Source: Jaminaea rosea
Lineage: Eukaryota; Basidiomycota; Exobasidiomycetes; Microstromatales
Reading direction: 5' to 3'
Length of the DNA stretch: 64,000 nt
Assembly (NCBI RefSeq): GCF_003144245.1
Contig: NW_020289978.1
Coordinates: 806,001-870,000, forward strand
Shown one piece after another: positions 1 to 11,267 of the stretch. A program made the translations under genes and the position numbers. The notes beneath the pieces were generated by a model, which was not told the origin of the DNA, searched no databases, and saw only the letters and a list, made by a program, of their open reading frames with translations. Within the stretch, counting starts at the first letter, position 1. Each line of letters begins with the position of its first letter.

Positions 1-1498
1 CAAAGACGGGAACTGGCAAAACCGTTGCCTTCCTTCTCCCAGTCATCTCGCGCCTCCTCCAGACTAAGCGCACCTCGGGCCGCATCTACACGCTCATCCT
101 CTCGCCCACTCGCGAGCTGGCCATGCAGATCGAGAAAGAGGCAAAAATGCTCCTCGCCCATATCCCAGACATCGGCGTTCAATTCACTGTTGGAGGGACT
201 AACATGAGTGCAGAGGCCAAGAGGCTCTTTGGACAGCGCTGCGATATCCTCGTCGCCACCCCTGGCCGTCTTCTCGACCACATCAACAACTCGAACCTTG
301 GGGACAAGCTCTCGGACCTTAAGATCTTGGTCCTCGACGAGGCCGACCGCATGCTTGATATGGGCTTCCGCAACGAACTCGAGAAGATCAAGAGCAGGCT
401 GCCTGACCGCAGGCAGAAGCCTCGCCAATCGCTCCTTTTCTCTGCGACCTATCCCAAGACGTGAGTCGAGACGGGGACGCAGCGAAACCATCTCACTGTA
501 TGCTGACCCATCTGTCTACTCAACGGAATCATAGTGTCATGGAGGTCGCCGACGTCATGCCCAACCACAAGTTCATCAACACCATCCCTCCTGAGGAGCA
601 GAACACGCACGAGCACGTCCCTCAAGAGTATGACGTCGTCGAGCAGCAAGACGTCCTGCCCAGCCTCCTGACGCACATCCTCCTCGAGCAGCAGCAGATG
701 CCTGGACAGGCCAAAATCATGGCCTTCCTTCCCACAGCTCGCGCTACGCAGCTTGCATTTGAGGCCATCACCAAGGTCGACGAGATCCTCAAGAAGCGCA
801 CTCAAGTGTGGGAGATCCACAGCCGCAAGTCGCAATCCGCCCGCGCAAAGGCGAGCGAGCAGTTCAGGCAGGCAAGCGACGGAATTCTCTTCTCATCGGA
901 TGTAGCCGCTAGAGGTGTAGACTTTCCCAATGTCAGCCTCGTCATTCAGGCAGGTCTGCCCATGAACAGCGATCAGTACATTCATCGCCTGGGCCGTACG
1001 GCTCGAGCCGGCGCCGCCGGGCGTGGTGTCTTGCTCCTCTCGACTTTTGAGCAGGTCTTCCTCTCTCAGCCGGCGATCAAGGCTCTTCGCCTCGCACCCC
1101 TCGACGCCGCCAAGCGTGCACGCGTTCAAGCCCTGCAACCGTCGAGCCAGCAGAGCATCAATTACGCTCTCACCAAGGTGTCTGACGAGACCAAGGCGCA
1201 GACCTATCAAGCCGCCCTTGGCTACTACAACTCCAGTCTCCGCCTCTTGCGATGGGACAAGCCAACTCTCGTGGCCACAATGAACGACTATGCGTTCAAT
1301 GGGCTCGGCTGGAAGGGGCCGGGTACTCCTCCTCTCCTCGCGCAGACTGTGGGCAAGATGAGCCTCAAGGGCGTCCCTGGGATCAATGTTGTTAGGCAGC
1401 TGCCCGGAAAGGAGGGTGGTGCCCCTTCTCGTGGTGGTGGAGGTGGCGGCCGCGGTGGCGGTCGTGGGGGCCGTGGAGGTGGACGAGGTGGGATGTAG
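1..1498 (+). CDS. DEAD-box ATP-dependent RNA helicase, Mss116/CYT-19 type, 5' end outside window
   Basis: Partial at the 5' end; the reading frame is open from base 3 and begins inside motif I (KTGTGKT). One intron is removed at 461-534 (GTGAGT...CATAG, with a CTGAC branch site), joining codon ACT. About 473 residues are visible. Helicase motifs follow in order: PTRELA (Ia), TPGR (Ib), DEAD in VLDEADRMLD (II), SAT in LLFSATYPKT (III), then in the second RecA domain SSDVAARGVDFP (V) and HRLGRTARAG (VI). The C-terminus is a glycine/arginine RGG-like tail, an RNA-binding feature. Members unwind RNA; the closest architecture I recognise is the mitochondrial Mss116/CYT-19 group that helps group I/II intron splicing. 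The mitochondrial assignment is inference, because the N-terminal targeting region lies outside the window. The stop is at 1496-1498. Confidence 0.9.
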
Positions 1499-1937
1499 AC
1501 GCGTCTGCGATTGCAGAATAACTAGACAAGGGCACTCGCTACACCTACACTTCATAGACGTTCTTTCTTTCTTGATAGTGTCGTGCTATTTCAGAAATAC
1601 CCTCATTTCAGACCACTTCTACTGCTCTTCATTCGCGACCGCGTAGCTGGCTGACGAGAAGACGCAGCCAGGAAGCGTTGGGTGGTGGTGGAGGACGACG
1701 CGGCCTGAGCGCAGCGAGCGTCTCGACGCCTCATCTTTGCGGCGGGCCGCCCTCTGCTTCCGCTCCTTGTTCCTTTGTCACCCCTTCGTCCAATCAAGTG
1801 CCCTTAACTGGCGCACCAACCAGTACCTTGGCCAGCTGATTTTTTAATCTGACCATCACCGTCACCTCATCTCCTCGCACATCCCCCTCCCCTCCCCTTC
1901 TCTCCCTACTGACTCGTAGCATTCTCTCACCAGCATC
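1499..1937. other. Intergenic: helicase 3' end and promoter/leader of the NYN gene
   Basis: There is no coding signal. The last 80 bases before the ATG at 1938 are strongly pyrimidine-rich (about 1850-1920, runs of C and T), the usual composition of fungal promoters and 5' leaders. No TATA box stands out. Confidence 0.5.
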
Positions 1938-4900
1938 ATGTCGGCACCCTCTGGTTCCACCGTACGAGAGCAAGCAGTCGACTTCTTCTTGACCTCGTCG
2001 AGCCCGAGCAGCGTGCTGGCCAGGACTGTCGCAGTCGCTGCCGTCGCTGGAGGCTTGACGTACTATGCGACTGCAAATGCCAACGCTCGAAAACAAAGCA
2101 AGAGCAGCGACAAAGGCAAAGCAACCTCAGACGACTCCGACACTCGACCGCCTGCTCCGCCACCAAAGGACAAGAAGAAACGCGACGACGATATTACACG
2201 CAACGCACCTCAGCAGCAGCGATCCCAAGCGGTATCATTCGACGACGATGTGGGCAAGCGTGTCCGCTTCGAGAGCTTGGACAAGGATGAGATCCTAAAG
2301 CCCATACCCGTCGCCGTATTCTGGGACGTTGATGTGAGACTCGACAGCTGCGACGATCAGATGGCAGAGAGCGCTCGCTCACGCAGCATATACTTTTCAA
2401 CCCTTCCCCATACGTAGAACTGCTCCCCACCTACCGGCTCCTCCGGCCGCGAAATCATCTCGAACATCCGCAAGCACCTAGCAAGCATCAATACGGGCAC
2501 CGGCCCTGACCGCGAGAATCTCGGCCCCTCTGGCCCACTCATGAGCTTCAAAGCTTACTTAGAGCTGAGCTCCGCCGAGGGAGTCAGCGCACAGCAAGTC
2601 CAGCTCAGGAGCGAGCTCCAAGGCAGCGGCGTCTCTCTCATCGACACCCCCAAGTCTGGACGCAAAGACGTAGCAGACAAGATGATCATCGCTGATATCA
2701 TGGCGTACGCACTCGATGTGCCGCCTCCTGCCCGCATTGTTCTTCTCTCCGGCGATCGCGACTTTGCCTATCCGCTCTCCCTCATTCGCGGGCGAGGATA
2801 CCAAGTCGTACTCATTACACCGCCAGTGGGCGCCGTACCAATTCTCAAGGCCTCAGCCAACCACGTCGCGCGCTGGCGCCAGGACGTCCTCGGTATGGAC
2901 CGAGATGGCTTTGGCAGGCCGTACGAGTTTGGCGGATCCGGGACACCCTCAAAGAGGAGTTCCAGCCCTGGACCATACAACAGAAGCGCCAGCCCGGGGC
3001 CATACAACCGCAGCACCAGCCCCGGACCTAGCGGCAGAACCACCCCGACGAACGGCCACCGTGCTGCATCGACTTCAGCTCAAGCGGCACCACCAGCTCC
3101 CGAAATGAAGTCTACCTCATCCCTCTCAGGACCTGGAGCAGGCCCTGTCCCAACGGTCTTCGCGCCACTCGTGCAAGCTCTCGAAGAATGCAAAGCCGAG
3201 GGACTCCCACGTCCTCTGCGCAGCAAGGTCGCGGTTCGCCTCACGGCGATCGACAAAGACGTTTATGAAAAGGCCGGCGCGACTGCGTGGAGAGACTACA
3301 TCGCCGTTGCTGAGGCTGCAGGCATCGTAGTGCTCGGCAGTCAGGGGAAGACAGGTACTGAATGGGTCGCTCTGCGCACCCTGTCGGCACCTACGAATGA
3401 TAACAACGGCATCAATGGCGATGGCTTCTCAGTCAAGCCAATGGGCTTCGCAGCCACTAGTGCGGCTTTTGTACCCAATGCCGGTACCAAGGCCAACGCC
3501 GAAGCGACCAAGACGAACACGGAAGCCAACGCTTTTAGCACTCCAGTTACGACTACGACTATGACTACTCGCAACAGCGACGCCTTCAGCGGCGAAGGTG
3601 CCATGACTGAGCTCGCTGCATCGCAGATCCCCGAGAGCACCTACGCCACCGTTCGCACAGACGACACGACTCTTCCGCCACCTGCACCCTTCATTCCTCT
3701 GCTCCGAGCAGTCCACGCCGCCGAGCAGATCACGCAACGCTCACCTCCTGTCACGTCTTTTGTGGGCCGCGTCCTCGAGCTCATGATCGAGTCGGGGCGC
3801 GTGGAGAATCCCTACGATGGCAGGTTAGAGACGTTTGGGACGCAAGTGAAGCGATACGGTACCTATATCACCGCGGCGTACAAGGCTAGAGTAGCGAAGC
3901 TCACACCTACAGAGAAACCGGACGTGCCCGCCTTGCAAGTGAGTCCGGCGTATTCCAACTGGCTGCAAGCTCTCGCTAGCAGCAGCAGCAGTAGCAGCGA
4001 CGGGCCTAGCCCGCCGTCGCCTTCTTTGAAGAAGGCGACCGCCGCAGCGCGCCCTGTCTCGCCAGAGAAGCGAGAAGTCTTCACCGCCAGCACGCCCAGC
4101 AAAGCTGCCTCGTCGGGCAGCCTCAACAAGACCCCCATCAAAGTGTCAGCGGGCAAAGCCCCTGCATTTACGCCTAAGGCCGGGACAGCCTCGGGCAGTT
4201 CGGGTACGCCCGCCTCATCAAAGAAATCGCTCTACCTGGACGACACCCGCATCATGTCGCACAAGCCCAGCCAAGTGTCCATTCCTCTCCGTTTCTTCCC
4301 GCTCGCCAATGCCCTGCTCATCTCGCGCTCAGACGGGCGATTCTACATGACAGATAAGGCTTTGCACTCAGTCATCGCCAAGCACAAGAGCGTTGGCTCG
4401 CAATACAAGAGCAGCGAGGCATTTAACCACTACCTGCGCGAGGCCGAGCAGGCTGGCGTGCTCGGGCTGGAGAAGGGAAACAAGGAGGGAGTGCTCCACG
4501 TGAGGTTGGCCGACAAGTTGCGCGACCCGAGGGAGAAGAACAGTAAGGGCGGCGAGGGAGGAGAGAAGTTGCCGGTCGCTGGGGCCAACCCGTACGACAC
4601 GAGTAGTGATGAAATAACGGCGGGATCGTCGTCCGCGGACGGAGAGAGTAACGGATGGGAGAGCGATCCGTCCAACAACTCACCCGTGCTTAGGCATGGC
4701 AAGGCTGCTGCCTTCATGAAAGGCAACGACAAGACCTCGACCTCCTCTTCCAGGTCAACGCCCAAGCTCGAGCCTATCGCCACTCCGCCTCCCGGCAGCA
4801 CGCCCACTCTTGAAGATCGTAAGCGCTTCAAACCCTTAATGGACGCCCTTCTCGCCCTTCGTCGTGAGGAGAATCTTGTATGCGTAGACTTGCAGCGAGT

Positions 4901-5117
4901 CACCGACAAGATGGGCAACAAGATACCCAGCACGACGGGCGATTCAGAGACGTGGATCAGCGCCACTGGGTGTGCCAACTTGGGGAGCTACTTGATCTCC
5001 GCGAGGAACTTGGGCTTTGTCACAGCGCAAGCCAAGGACGGAGCCCGTGCCAGTGCTGCGGGAGAAGCGATTGTGCTGCGTTTGGGGGAGAGGTACGAGC
5101 GCAAGCAGAATGAGTGA
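1938..5117 (+). CDS. NYN-domain ribonuclease with LOTUS/OST-HTH-like modules (MARF1-like), membrane-anchored N-terminus
   Basis: Two exons (1938-2333, 2418-5117; 84-base GTGAGA...TAG intron) give 1031 aa. Splicing restores FWDVDNC, the first acidic motif of the NYN (PIN-like) nuclease fold: D130, D132 and N133. Further predicted metal-binding acids are D219 and D225 in DVADKMIIAD and D245/D247 in SGDRDF. After the nuclease (about 124-280) comes a linker with three SPGP repeats. Then come winged-helix stretches resembling LOTUS/OST-HTH domains at about 379-451 and 557-628, and two weaker ones near 730-830 and 945-1025. Residues 26-44 (VLARTVAVAAVAGGLTYYA) are a hydrophobic segment that could anchor the protein in a membrane, perhaps the mitochondrial outer membrane or ER. 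Animal MARF1 combines NYN and LOTUS modules and cleaves RNA. Target and location here are inference. Confidence 0.82.
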
Positions 5118-5566
5118 TGAGGATAGGGATAGTGACGAGGGGCCAGAGAAAAGGAGCGCCCCGCGTGAGCGCCTTACCCCGCCCGAGTCGAGATGATTCT
5201 GCCTCGGCGATTCTACTCCATCATGTGTGACCTCATCTCGTCTCATCTTTTTTACTCCCAAAATCGAAAGCGAACAAGCGAGCATATGTCTCGCCCTGCC
5301 ACCATCTGCATTCAATGTGCAAGTATCCAGAGTGAGAAGCGTGATCGCGCGACCGTAGACGACCCCGCCTGAGTCTTTGGCTCGAAGGCTGCAGACAGCA
5401 GGCTTTGCGGTCTTCTGTGACTGTATGGCAATTTCATCTGAGCAGTCTGCTCCTTTTGCAAGATGAAGAGAGTGGTGAAGCAAGGCCGCGCATCCTTATA
5501 ACTTCTTCGACCTCTCCTCCCCACATCCTCTATGCTTCTGCTTTTATGTGCGCCCGTGACTCTCGT
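5118..5566. other. Convergent 3' intergenic region
   Basis: This lies between the stop of the NYN gene (+) and the stop of PDX1 (-). Short open frames here lack any family signature. It is best read as two facing 3' UTRs and terminators. Confidence 0.5.
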
Positions 5567-6745
5567 CTACCACCCACGCCCCGACATCTTGCCTCCAGGC
5601 ATGTTCTCACTGATCGTCAGTCCAACCATCGCCTCTCCCAGCCCGGTGCTGACCTCCGCCAGCTTGCTCGGGTCCTCGTAGTGAGCCACAGACTGCACGA
5701 TGGCCTTGGCACGCTCTGCCTGGTTCTTGCCCTTGAAGATACCGGATCCCACGAAGACACCGTCCGAGCCCAGCTGCATCATAAGTGCAGCGTCAGCGGG
5801 AGTGGCCACTCCACCGGCGGCGAAGTTGACGACGGGGAGGCGCTTCAGGCGAGCAGTCTCCTTCAGGAGGTGGAAAGGAGCCGAGATCTCCTTGGCGTAG
5901 GCGTAGAGCTCCTCGTCGTTCATGCTTGCGGCGCGACGGATCTCGGCCTGGACGGTGCGCTGGTGACGGACGGCCTCAACGACGTTGCCTGTGCCAGCCT
6001 CGCCCTTGGTGCGGATCATGGCGGCCTGCAGCAGTAAGGAGAGGAAACATGTTCAGCACAAGCTCACGAGGTCTATCAGCGTCTCTACGCCACTGCGGTA
6101 CTCACACCCTCGGAGATGCGCCTGAGTGCCTCACCCAAGTTCCTGCAGCCGCAGACAAAGGGCACCTTGAAGTTGTGCTTGTTGATGTGGTGCTCATCGT
6201 CAGCGGGCGTGAGCACCTCGGACTCGTCGATGTAGTCGACATTGAGCGATTGAAGGATCTGCGCCTCGACAAAGTGGCCAATACGGCACTTTGCCATGAC
6301 TGGAATCGAGACGGCCTCGATGATCTCCTGGATGAGCTTGGGGTCGGACATGCGTGCTACACCTCCCTCAACACGGATGTCTGCAGGGACTCGCTCGAGG
6401 GCCATGACGGCACATGCGCCAGCCTCCTCGGCGATACGGGCCTGCTCGGCGTTGACGACGTCCTGCGCGAGAAGGGACAAGGCAAGGGTGTAGTGGCGTG
6501 AGCTCGGGGCTTGCGGTAATGATAGCTCTTTGGTCTCTCAATCGCCGACTCACCATGATGACACCGCCCTTGAGCATCTGGGCCAAACCACTCTTGACAC
6601 CAAAAGTGCCGAGGTTGCTCGACTCGGGCTTGTAGGAGCCAGTGACCGAGCGAGAGAGGGCCGCCTTGTCGATACCGTTGGTGGCAGCAGCAGGCGCAGC
6701 GCCGGTACCGTTGCTGTGGATGATCGTAGGGTTCTCTGCAGACAT
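5567..6745 (-). CDS. PDX1: Pyridoxal 5'-phosphate synthase subunit PDX1 (SNZ/PdxS)
   Basis: Three exons on the minus strand (6745-6554, 6462-6106, 6025-5567; introns of 91 and 80 bases, both GTGAGT...CAG) encode 335 aa. The product is the PdxS-family (beta/alpha)8 barrel that makes pyridoxal 5'-phosphate from ribose 5-phosphate, glyceraldehyde 3-phosphate and glutamine-derived ammonia. The catalytic set is present: D65 (VIMDVVNAEQ), K122 (VMAKCRIGH) and K190 ([10 protein letters not shown]). All three sit exactly 41 residues later than Bacillus D24, K81 and K149, so the barrel is intact with a 41-residue N-terminal extension. [12 protein letters not shown] is the phosphate-binding loop region. 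The glutaminase partner PDX2/SNO is not in this window, although SNZ and SNO are often adjacent in yeasts. Cytosolic by family. Confidence 0.96.
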
Positions 6746-6990
6746 TCTGGCGGGCGCGGTGTGAAGTTGGTAGGATGGGGTGAGAAGGGAAGAATCGGTC
6801 ACACCGAGAGCTCTGATTTTAATCATCGGCCTGTCGTTGGCCTCCGCCTGACTTTGCTGACTCGAGCCGAGTCGTCGTCGTCGTCGTCGCCGTCGCCCGT
6901 CGCCGTCTCGGCCACTCTGTGATTTTTGGACTCGACTTGACTCTGGGGCCGACCGGAGAGGCAGCCTCTGCGTCGGGGAAAAGGTCAAGG

Positions 6991-7015
6991 CGTGCGTGCG
7001 TGCGTGCGTGCGTGC
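6991..7015. repeat. (CGTG)6 simple repeat in the PDX1 promoter region
   Basis: Six tandem copies of the tetranucleotide CGTG (reading CGTGCGTG...) lie about 250 bp upstream of the PDX1 start. Purely sequence-based; alternating purine-pyrimidine tracts of this kind are length-variable and can adopt non-B structure. Confidence 0.85.
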
Positions 7016-7664
7016 AAAGCTCCGCCGCACGCTACACACCTACATGGATAGGCAAAGCTTGCAGCCGCCACCAGCTAAGACCGCAGAGCTCTGAGCAGAG
7101 CAACAAGAAGAGGCGCAGGCGCAGCGTAATGATCGAGTCGCAGCACGCACGGTCACACACGCTCACACCTCACAGCGCGAGGGCGAGTCAGCAAGCAAGC
7201 AAGCAAAGGCAAGGGCAGAGGGAAGGAGAACCGGGATGGCGCCGAGCAACAAGCGGAGAGATGGTGAGAATAGAATACTGCTGAGTCAGTCGGTCAGACC
7301 CGGTGCTCGTTGTCGCAGAAAGCATGGCCGTGCGAATTCGATGTTCTAACAGCCCAGACCGATGACACCGCGTCTGCAACAACGAACGACAGACTGTGCT
7401 TGCCTGAATTTGAAGCAAAAAGAGACCTTCGTCCTTGACGGCTGAACGGGTGTTGACGCAAGTTGCTCATTCGTCCTCTACATGTTGGCGCTGATCGAAA
7501 GCAGGGAAAGGTGTGTCAATCACGATGTTCGAACCGGAAGGAATTTTCGCCTCTGGCGGCCAGCCATACCTGTGACTGGCGTTGGATGACGCGGAACGCG
7601 GATTGCAAACCGCTCGACCATCCAAGGTCTCGAGTGAAAAGGGGTCGCATGGGGAAAGTTGCCG

Positions 7665-7671
7665 TATATAA
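7665..7671 (+). promoter_or_regulatory. Candidate TATA box for UBP14
   Basis: The sequence TATATAA stands out in otherwise GC-rich intergenic DNA, 324-447 bases upstream of the two possible UBP14 starts (7995, 8112). The distance is long for a core promoter unless the 5' leader is long or spliced. Confidence 0.3.
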
Positions 7672-8111
7672 TCAAACATCATCTTGCGACTGACCAAATC
7701 TATTCTTTTGCCCCTCGCCCCCGCCTTCTGCTCCATTGCCCGTGGTGGTGCACAGATCGTCAACAGGCTCCATCGTCGTCTCAGCGCTGAGCTTCCGCAG
7801 AGCATGCGTCGGCCATCTCGGTGGACTCGCGCCCATCGTCGCAGCGGTGCAGGGTCGTGTGTCGAGTGTCGTGTGCGGCGCGCTGGGCCTCCACGCCAAA
7901 AAGGTCGACTCGGAAGGCGGCCTGAGCGCGACTTCGTTGCTTTCCTACCACTGGTTCCCGTTCCCACTGTCCCTCTGCTCTGCCACCCAATCACATGAAG
8001 AGAGCAGGCAGTCCCTCTCTCCACCCTTCCTGTTCATCTAGCAATCACTCAAGGCCAATCTCAGAAACCAGCGCCAGCGCCAGCGCCTCTGCTTCTGCGC
8101 CGCCAGACGAC

Positions 8112-11091
8112 ATGGCCTGCTCACACCTCAGCGCGGCATTCACGTCGCTCAATCCACCACGCCCCTCGCAGCAGGTCCATCGCGACGAGTGCACCCTCTG
8201 CTTCGACGACCAGGATGGAGAGCTGGGTGTTGACGTCTGTCTCACATGCTTCAATGGCGCCTGTCCGCGCGAGCATTCGCGGCTGCACTTCCAGAAGACG
8301 GGTCATTCACTTGTGGCGAATGTAAAGAGGAGAAGGAAAGCGAAGCCGCCAGTCACAGAAGAGGACAAGAAGCAACAGCCACAGAAGCTTGCGATCGCAG
8401 CAGAGTCGGAGGAAGACATGTATGAGTGGGAGACGACGCCCAAGTGTCTGGCGTGCGATGCAGATGGACTGGGCAAGGTCTTGCCTAGGACGGACAAGGT
8501 GAGAGCGAGGCGACGGGAGAGAGCTTGGCCTCCCACCCAAGCGCTGACAAGTAGCCCCTCTCTTCCCGCAGCTTGATCAAGTGATCTCGGCAATGATGCG
8601 TTCCCTGTCCTCATCGCAGCAAAACGAAGTCAAGGCTTGGGAGGAGGAGATCGTACCTTGCAGTCACACCAGAGAGCTCCAGCAACAGGTGAGCAACGCA
8701 GCATCCTTCCCTCCCCCCATCCCTATGCGTAGCCCCATCTGACCTCTGCTTCATCTCTGCAGGGCCAACCCTTCAAGCTCGAAGCCTCGGGCTTAGCCAA
8801 GTGTGCAAAGTGCGACCTCACCTCGAACCTCTGGCTCTGTCTGACCTGCGGCAACCTAGGCTGCGGGCGAGCTCAATTTGGCGGTGTGGGCGGCAACTCG
8901 CATGGTCTCTCCCACTTCGAGGAGTCTGGCCACCCGGTCAGCGTCAAACAGGGGACCATCACGGCGGAAGGGACAGCTGACATCTACTGCTATGCGTGCA
9001 ATGATGCGAGGATTGATCCGAATCTGGCAGAGTGAGTCGCGTTGAGCGAGTCAGGCAACAGCGAACTTCAGCTGATCTCATCTTCTGCTCCTCTCACACA
9101 GCCACCTCCATCACTTTGGTATCAACGTGATGTCCCTCAGCAAGACGGAGAAGAGCATGACAGAATTACAGCTCGAGCAGAACATGAAGTTTGACTTTAC
9201 CATGACTGGTGAAGACGGCAAGGAGCTGGAGCCCCTCTACGGACCGGGCTTGACGGGGCTGCGCAACCTAGGAAACAGCTGCTACATGGCTTCGATCCTG
9301 CAGTCCCTTTTCGCTTTCCCAGCGTTCAAGACAAGATACGGCGACGCGTACCGACCGCACACGGCGGCCTGCGAAAATCCGCTGCCGGCTACGTGCTTGG
9401 AGTGCCAGACGGGCAAGTTGGCGGATGGGCTGCTCTCGGGGAGGTACGCTGTGCCGCGGGCATTGGACGAAACCGAAGAGAAGGAAGGCGTCGAGGGGCC
9501 GCGCTTCCAGGCTGGCATCCGCCCGTCGATGTTCAAGGCTCTCATCGGCAAGGGCCACGAGGAGTTCTCGACGATGCGGCAGCAGGACGCAGACGAGTTC
9601 CTCAAGCACATTGTTTCGGCGTTGCAGAGGGAGAGCAAGCGGTTGAGCAGCGGGGGCGCGGGAGCGACCTCCTCAGCAGCAGCAGCAGCAGCTAATAACG
9701 GGGCAAATCATAGCGCTGGCGCACCTACGGGCGACCCGACGTCCATCTTCAGCTTTGGTCTTCAACAGCGCTTGCAGTGCACCGAGTGCAAGCGGGTGAG
9801 GTATACAGTCGAGGCGCAAGATGCTGGTCTGAGCCTGCCCGTACCGCTGAGGCGGAAGCAGACCACAAGCGACGCCGTCTCATTCAGCAGCAAGGCTAAA
9901 CAACCCGTTGAAGGGGTCCACGCCGTCCCCTCCACCACAAGTAGCAGCGCTGCTGCACTTGACGACGGCCCTGTGGAATACGAGCCTGTTCCCCTCTCTG
10001 AGTGCCTCGACATCTTCACTGCCCCGGAGACCCTCTCAGACTATCACTGCCCGCAATGCGACCGCAAGACGGCGGCCGTCAAGCAGACCCTCTTCACTTC
10101 CTTCCCCGACGTCCTCGCCGTGCAAGTACGGCGCTTCCAGCTCGTCAACTGGGTTCCGCAAAAGGTCGACGTGCCCGTTCTGGTTCCGCTGGAGGAGGAC
10201 TTTGATCTTGACCGATACTTGGGGAAGGGCAGGCAGGCTGGGGAGGAAGAAATGCCTGACACCCGAGCGGAACAGTCTGGAGGTGGAGCTGCGGCAGGCC
10301 TGCCAGAATTTGACGCGGCAGCCATGTCTCAACTGACATCCATGGGCTTCCACGAAGTACGAGCGCAAAAGGCGTTGCTCGCTACGGGTAACACAGGGGA
10401 TGCAGAGGCCGCTATGAACTGGCTGTTCGCGCACATGGAGGATACAGACATCGACGATCCGATCCAGCCCGCTGGCGCGGCCGCACCAGCAGGGGCAGCA
10501 TCGGGTGCGCCGGACACCTCCATGCTGGAGGAAATGGGTTTCTCCTCAGCTCAAGCGCGCAAGGCTCTGCGTGTGAATGGTGGAAATGCAGAGATGGCCG
10601 TGGCGTGGCTCTTCGAGAATCCAGACGACCCAGGAGAGGAGGAAGGAGCAGCCGTAGCAGCGAACGATAATGCAGGCGAGTCATCAAGCGGGGCAAATGG
10701 CTCCGGCCCATCAGTGGTGGGCGGCTCCTCGCAGCTGCCCGCAACGTACCGCCTCAAATCCTTCGTTTCGCACAAAGGCCCCTCTGTCCACTCGGGGCAC
10801 TACGTTGCCCACATCCGCACTCCGGAATCCCTCTTCCGTCCTAAAGGTGTCAACGCTGAGGGCCAGGTGAAGCAAGAGGGGGAGGAGGAGAAGGAGGCCT
10901 GGGTCTTCTTCAACGACGAGAAGGTAGTCAAGGCGCCACTGAGTGCGATGAAGGAGGAAAAGGAGGGAGAAAGCGGCGAGGGAGCAGGAGAGAAGAAGGA
11001 TGTGGGAGTCAAGGGGCTGGTCCAACTGGCGTACGTGTACTTCTTTGAGCGTCAGGGTGGAGCGCCAGCTGAGGACGTCACAATGTCGTAG
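8112..11091 (+). CDS. UBP14: Ubiquitin carboxyl-terminal hydrolase, isopeptidase T family (UBP14/USP5)
   Basis: Four exons (8112-8498, 8572-8688, 8763-9031, 9102-11091) give 920 aa. The family disassembles free, unanchored polyubiquitin chains. An N-terminal cryptic zinc-finger-like region (VHRDECTLCFDD) is followed by the ZnF-UBP domain, with Cys/His pairs in KCAKCDLTSN, LTCGNLGCG and HGLSHFEESGHP. The USP Cys box is GLRNLGNSCYMASILQSL (nucleophile C318). Two UBA domains lie between the catalytic halves near 665-700 (LTSMGFHEVRAQKALLATGN) and 735-770 (LEEMGFSSAQARKALRVNGG). The His box is SGHYVAHIRT (H824). I start at MACSHLS because, from family knowledge, fungal orthologs begin near this point; an in-frame ATG at 7995 would add 39 low-complexity residues. 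It ends in a convergent arrangement with the next gene. Confidence 0.95.
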
Positions 11092-11267
11092 CGAAGCCGG
11101 GTTCGGGAGCATCAGGAGGCCCAATGAATTCGAAGCAAAAATTGTCCGCCTGTTTCACAGAGCGATTGATGTGAGTGTTGCAAGAGCCAGCGTGTATCGA
11201 AGTGATTTGGAGCAAGGCGACCTGCGCCCGGATGCAATTCGTTAGGCTTTTCCCCTCTCGCGACGTC

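Larger units (their letters stand above)
6746..8111. other. Long divergent intergenic region between PDX1 and UBP14
   Basis: About 1.37 kb separates the two start codons. It contains a (CGTG)6 tract at 6991-7015, further GC-rich sequence, and a TATATAA at 7665-7671. Two overlapping plus-strand frames (7684-7998 and 7736-8041) have arginine-rich, family-less translations and look like chance openings in the UBP14 leader. An in-frame ATG at 7995 could extend UBP14. Confidence 0.5.

Noticed and set aside
893-1555. Long minus-strand open frame across the helicase
   Set aside because: It is antisense to a conserved helicase core and has no family signature; GC-rich third positions commonly open antisense frames.
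5405-6501. Plus-strand frames of 191-210 aa over PDX1
   Set aside because: They are antisense shadows of PDX1, whose catalytic residues and splice sites are clear.
7527-7535. GTTCGAACC resembling a tRNA B-box
   Set aside because: The five bases on either side cannot pair as a T-stem on either strand, and no A-box or acceptor stem is found.
7684-7998. 104-aa plus-strand frame just after TATATAA
   Set aside because: It is arginine-rich without motif, overlaps another open frame and ends at the UBP14 leader; more likely 5' UTR.
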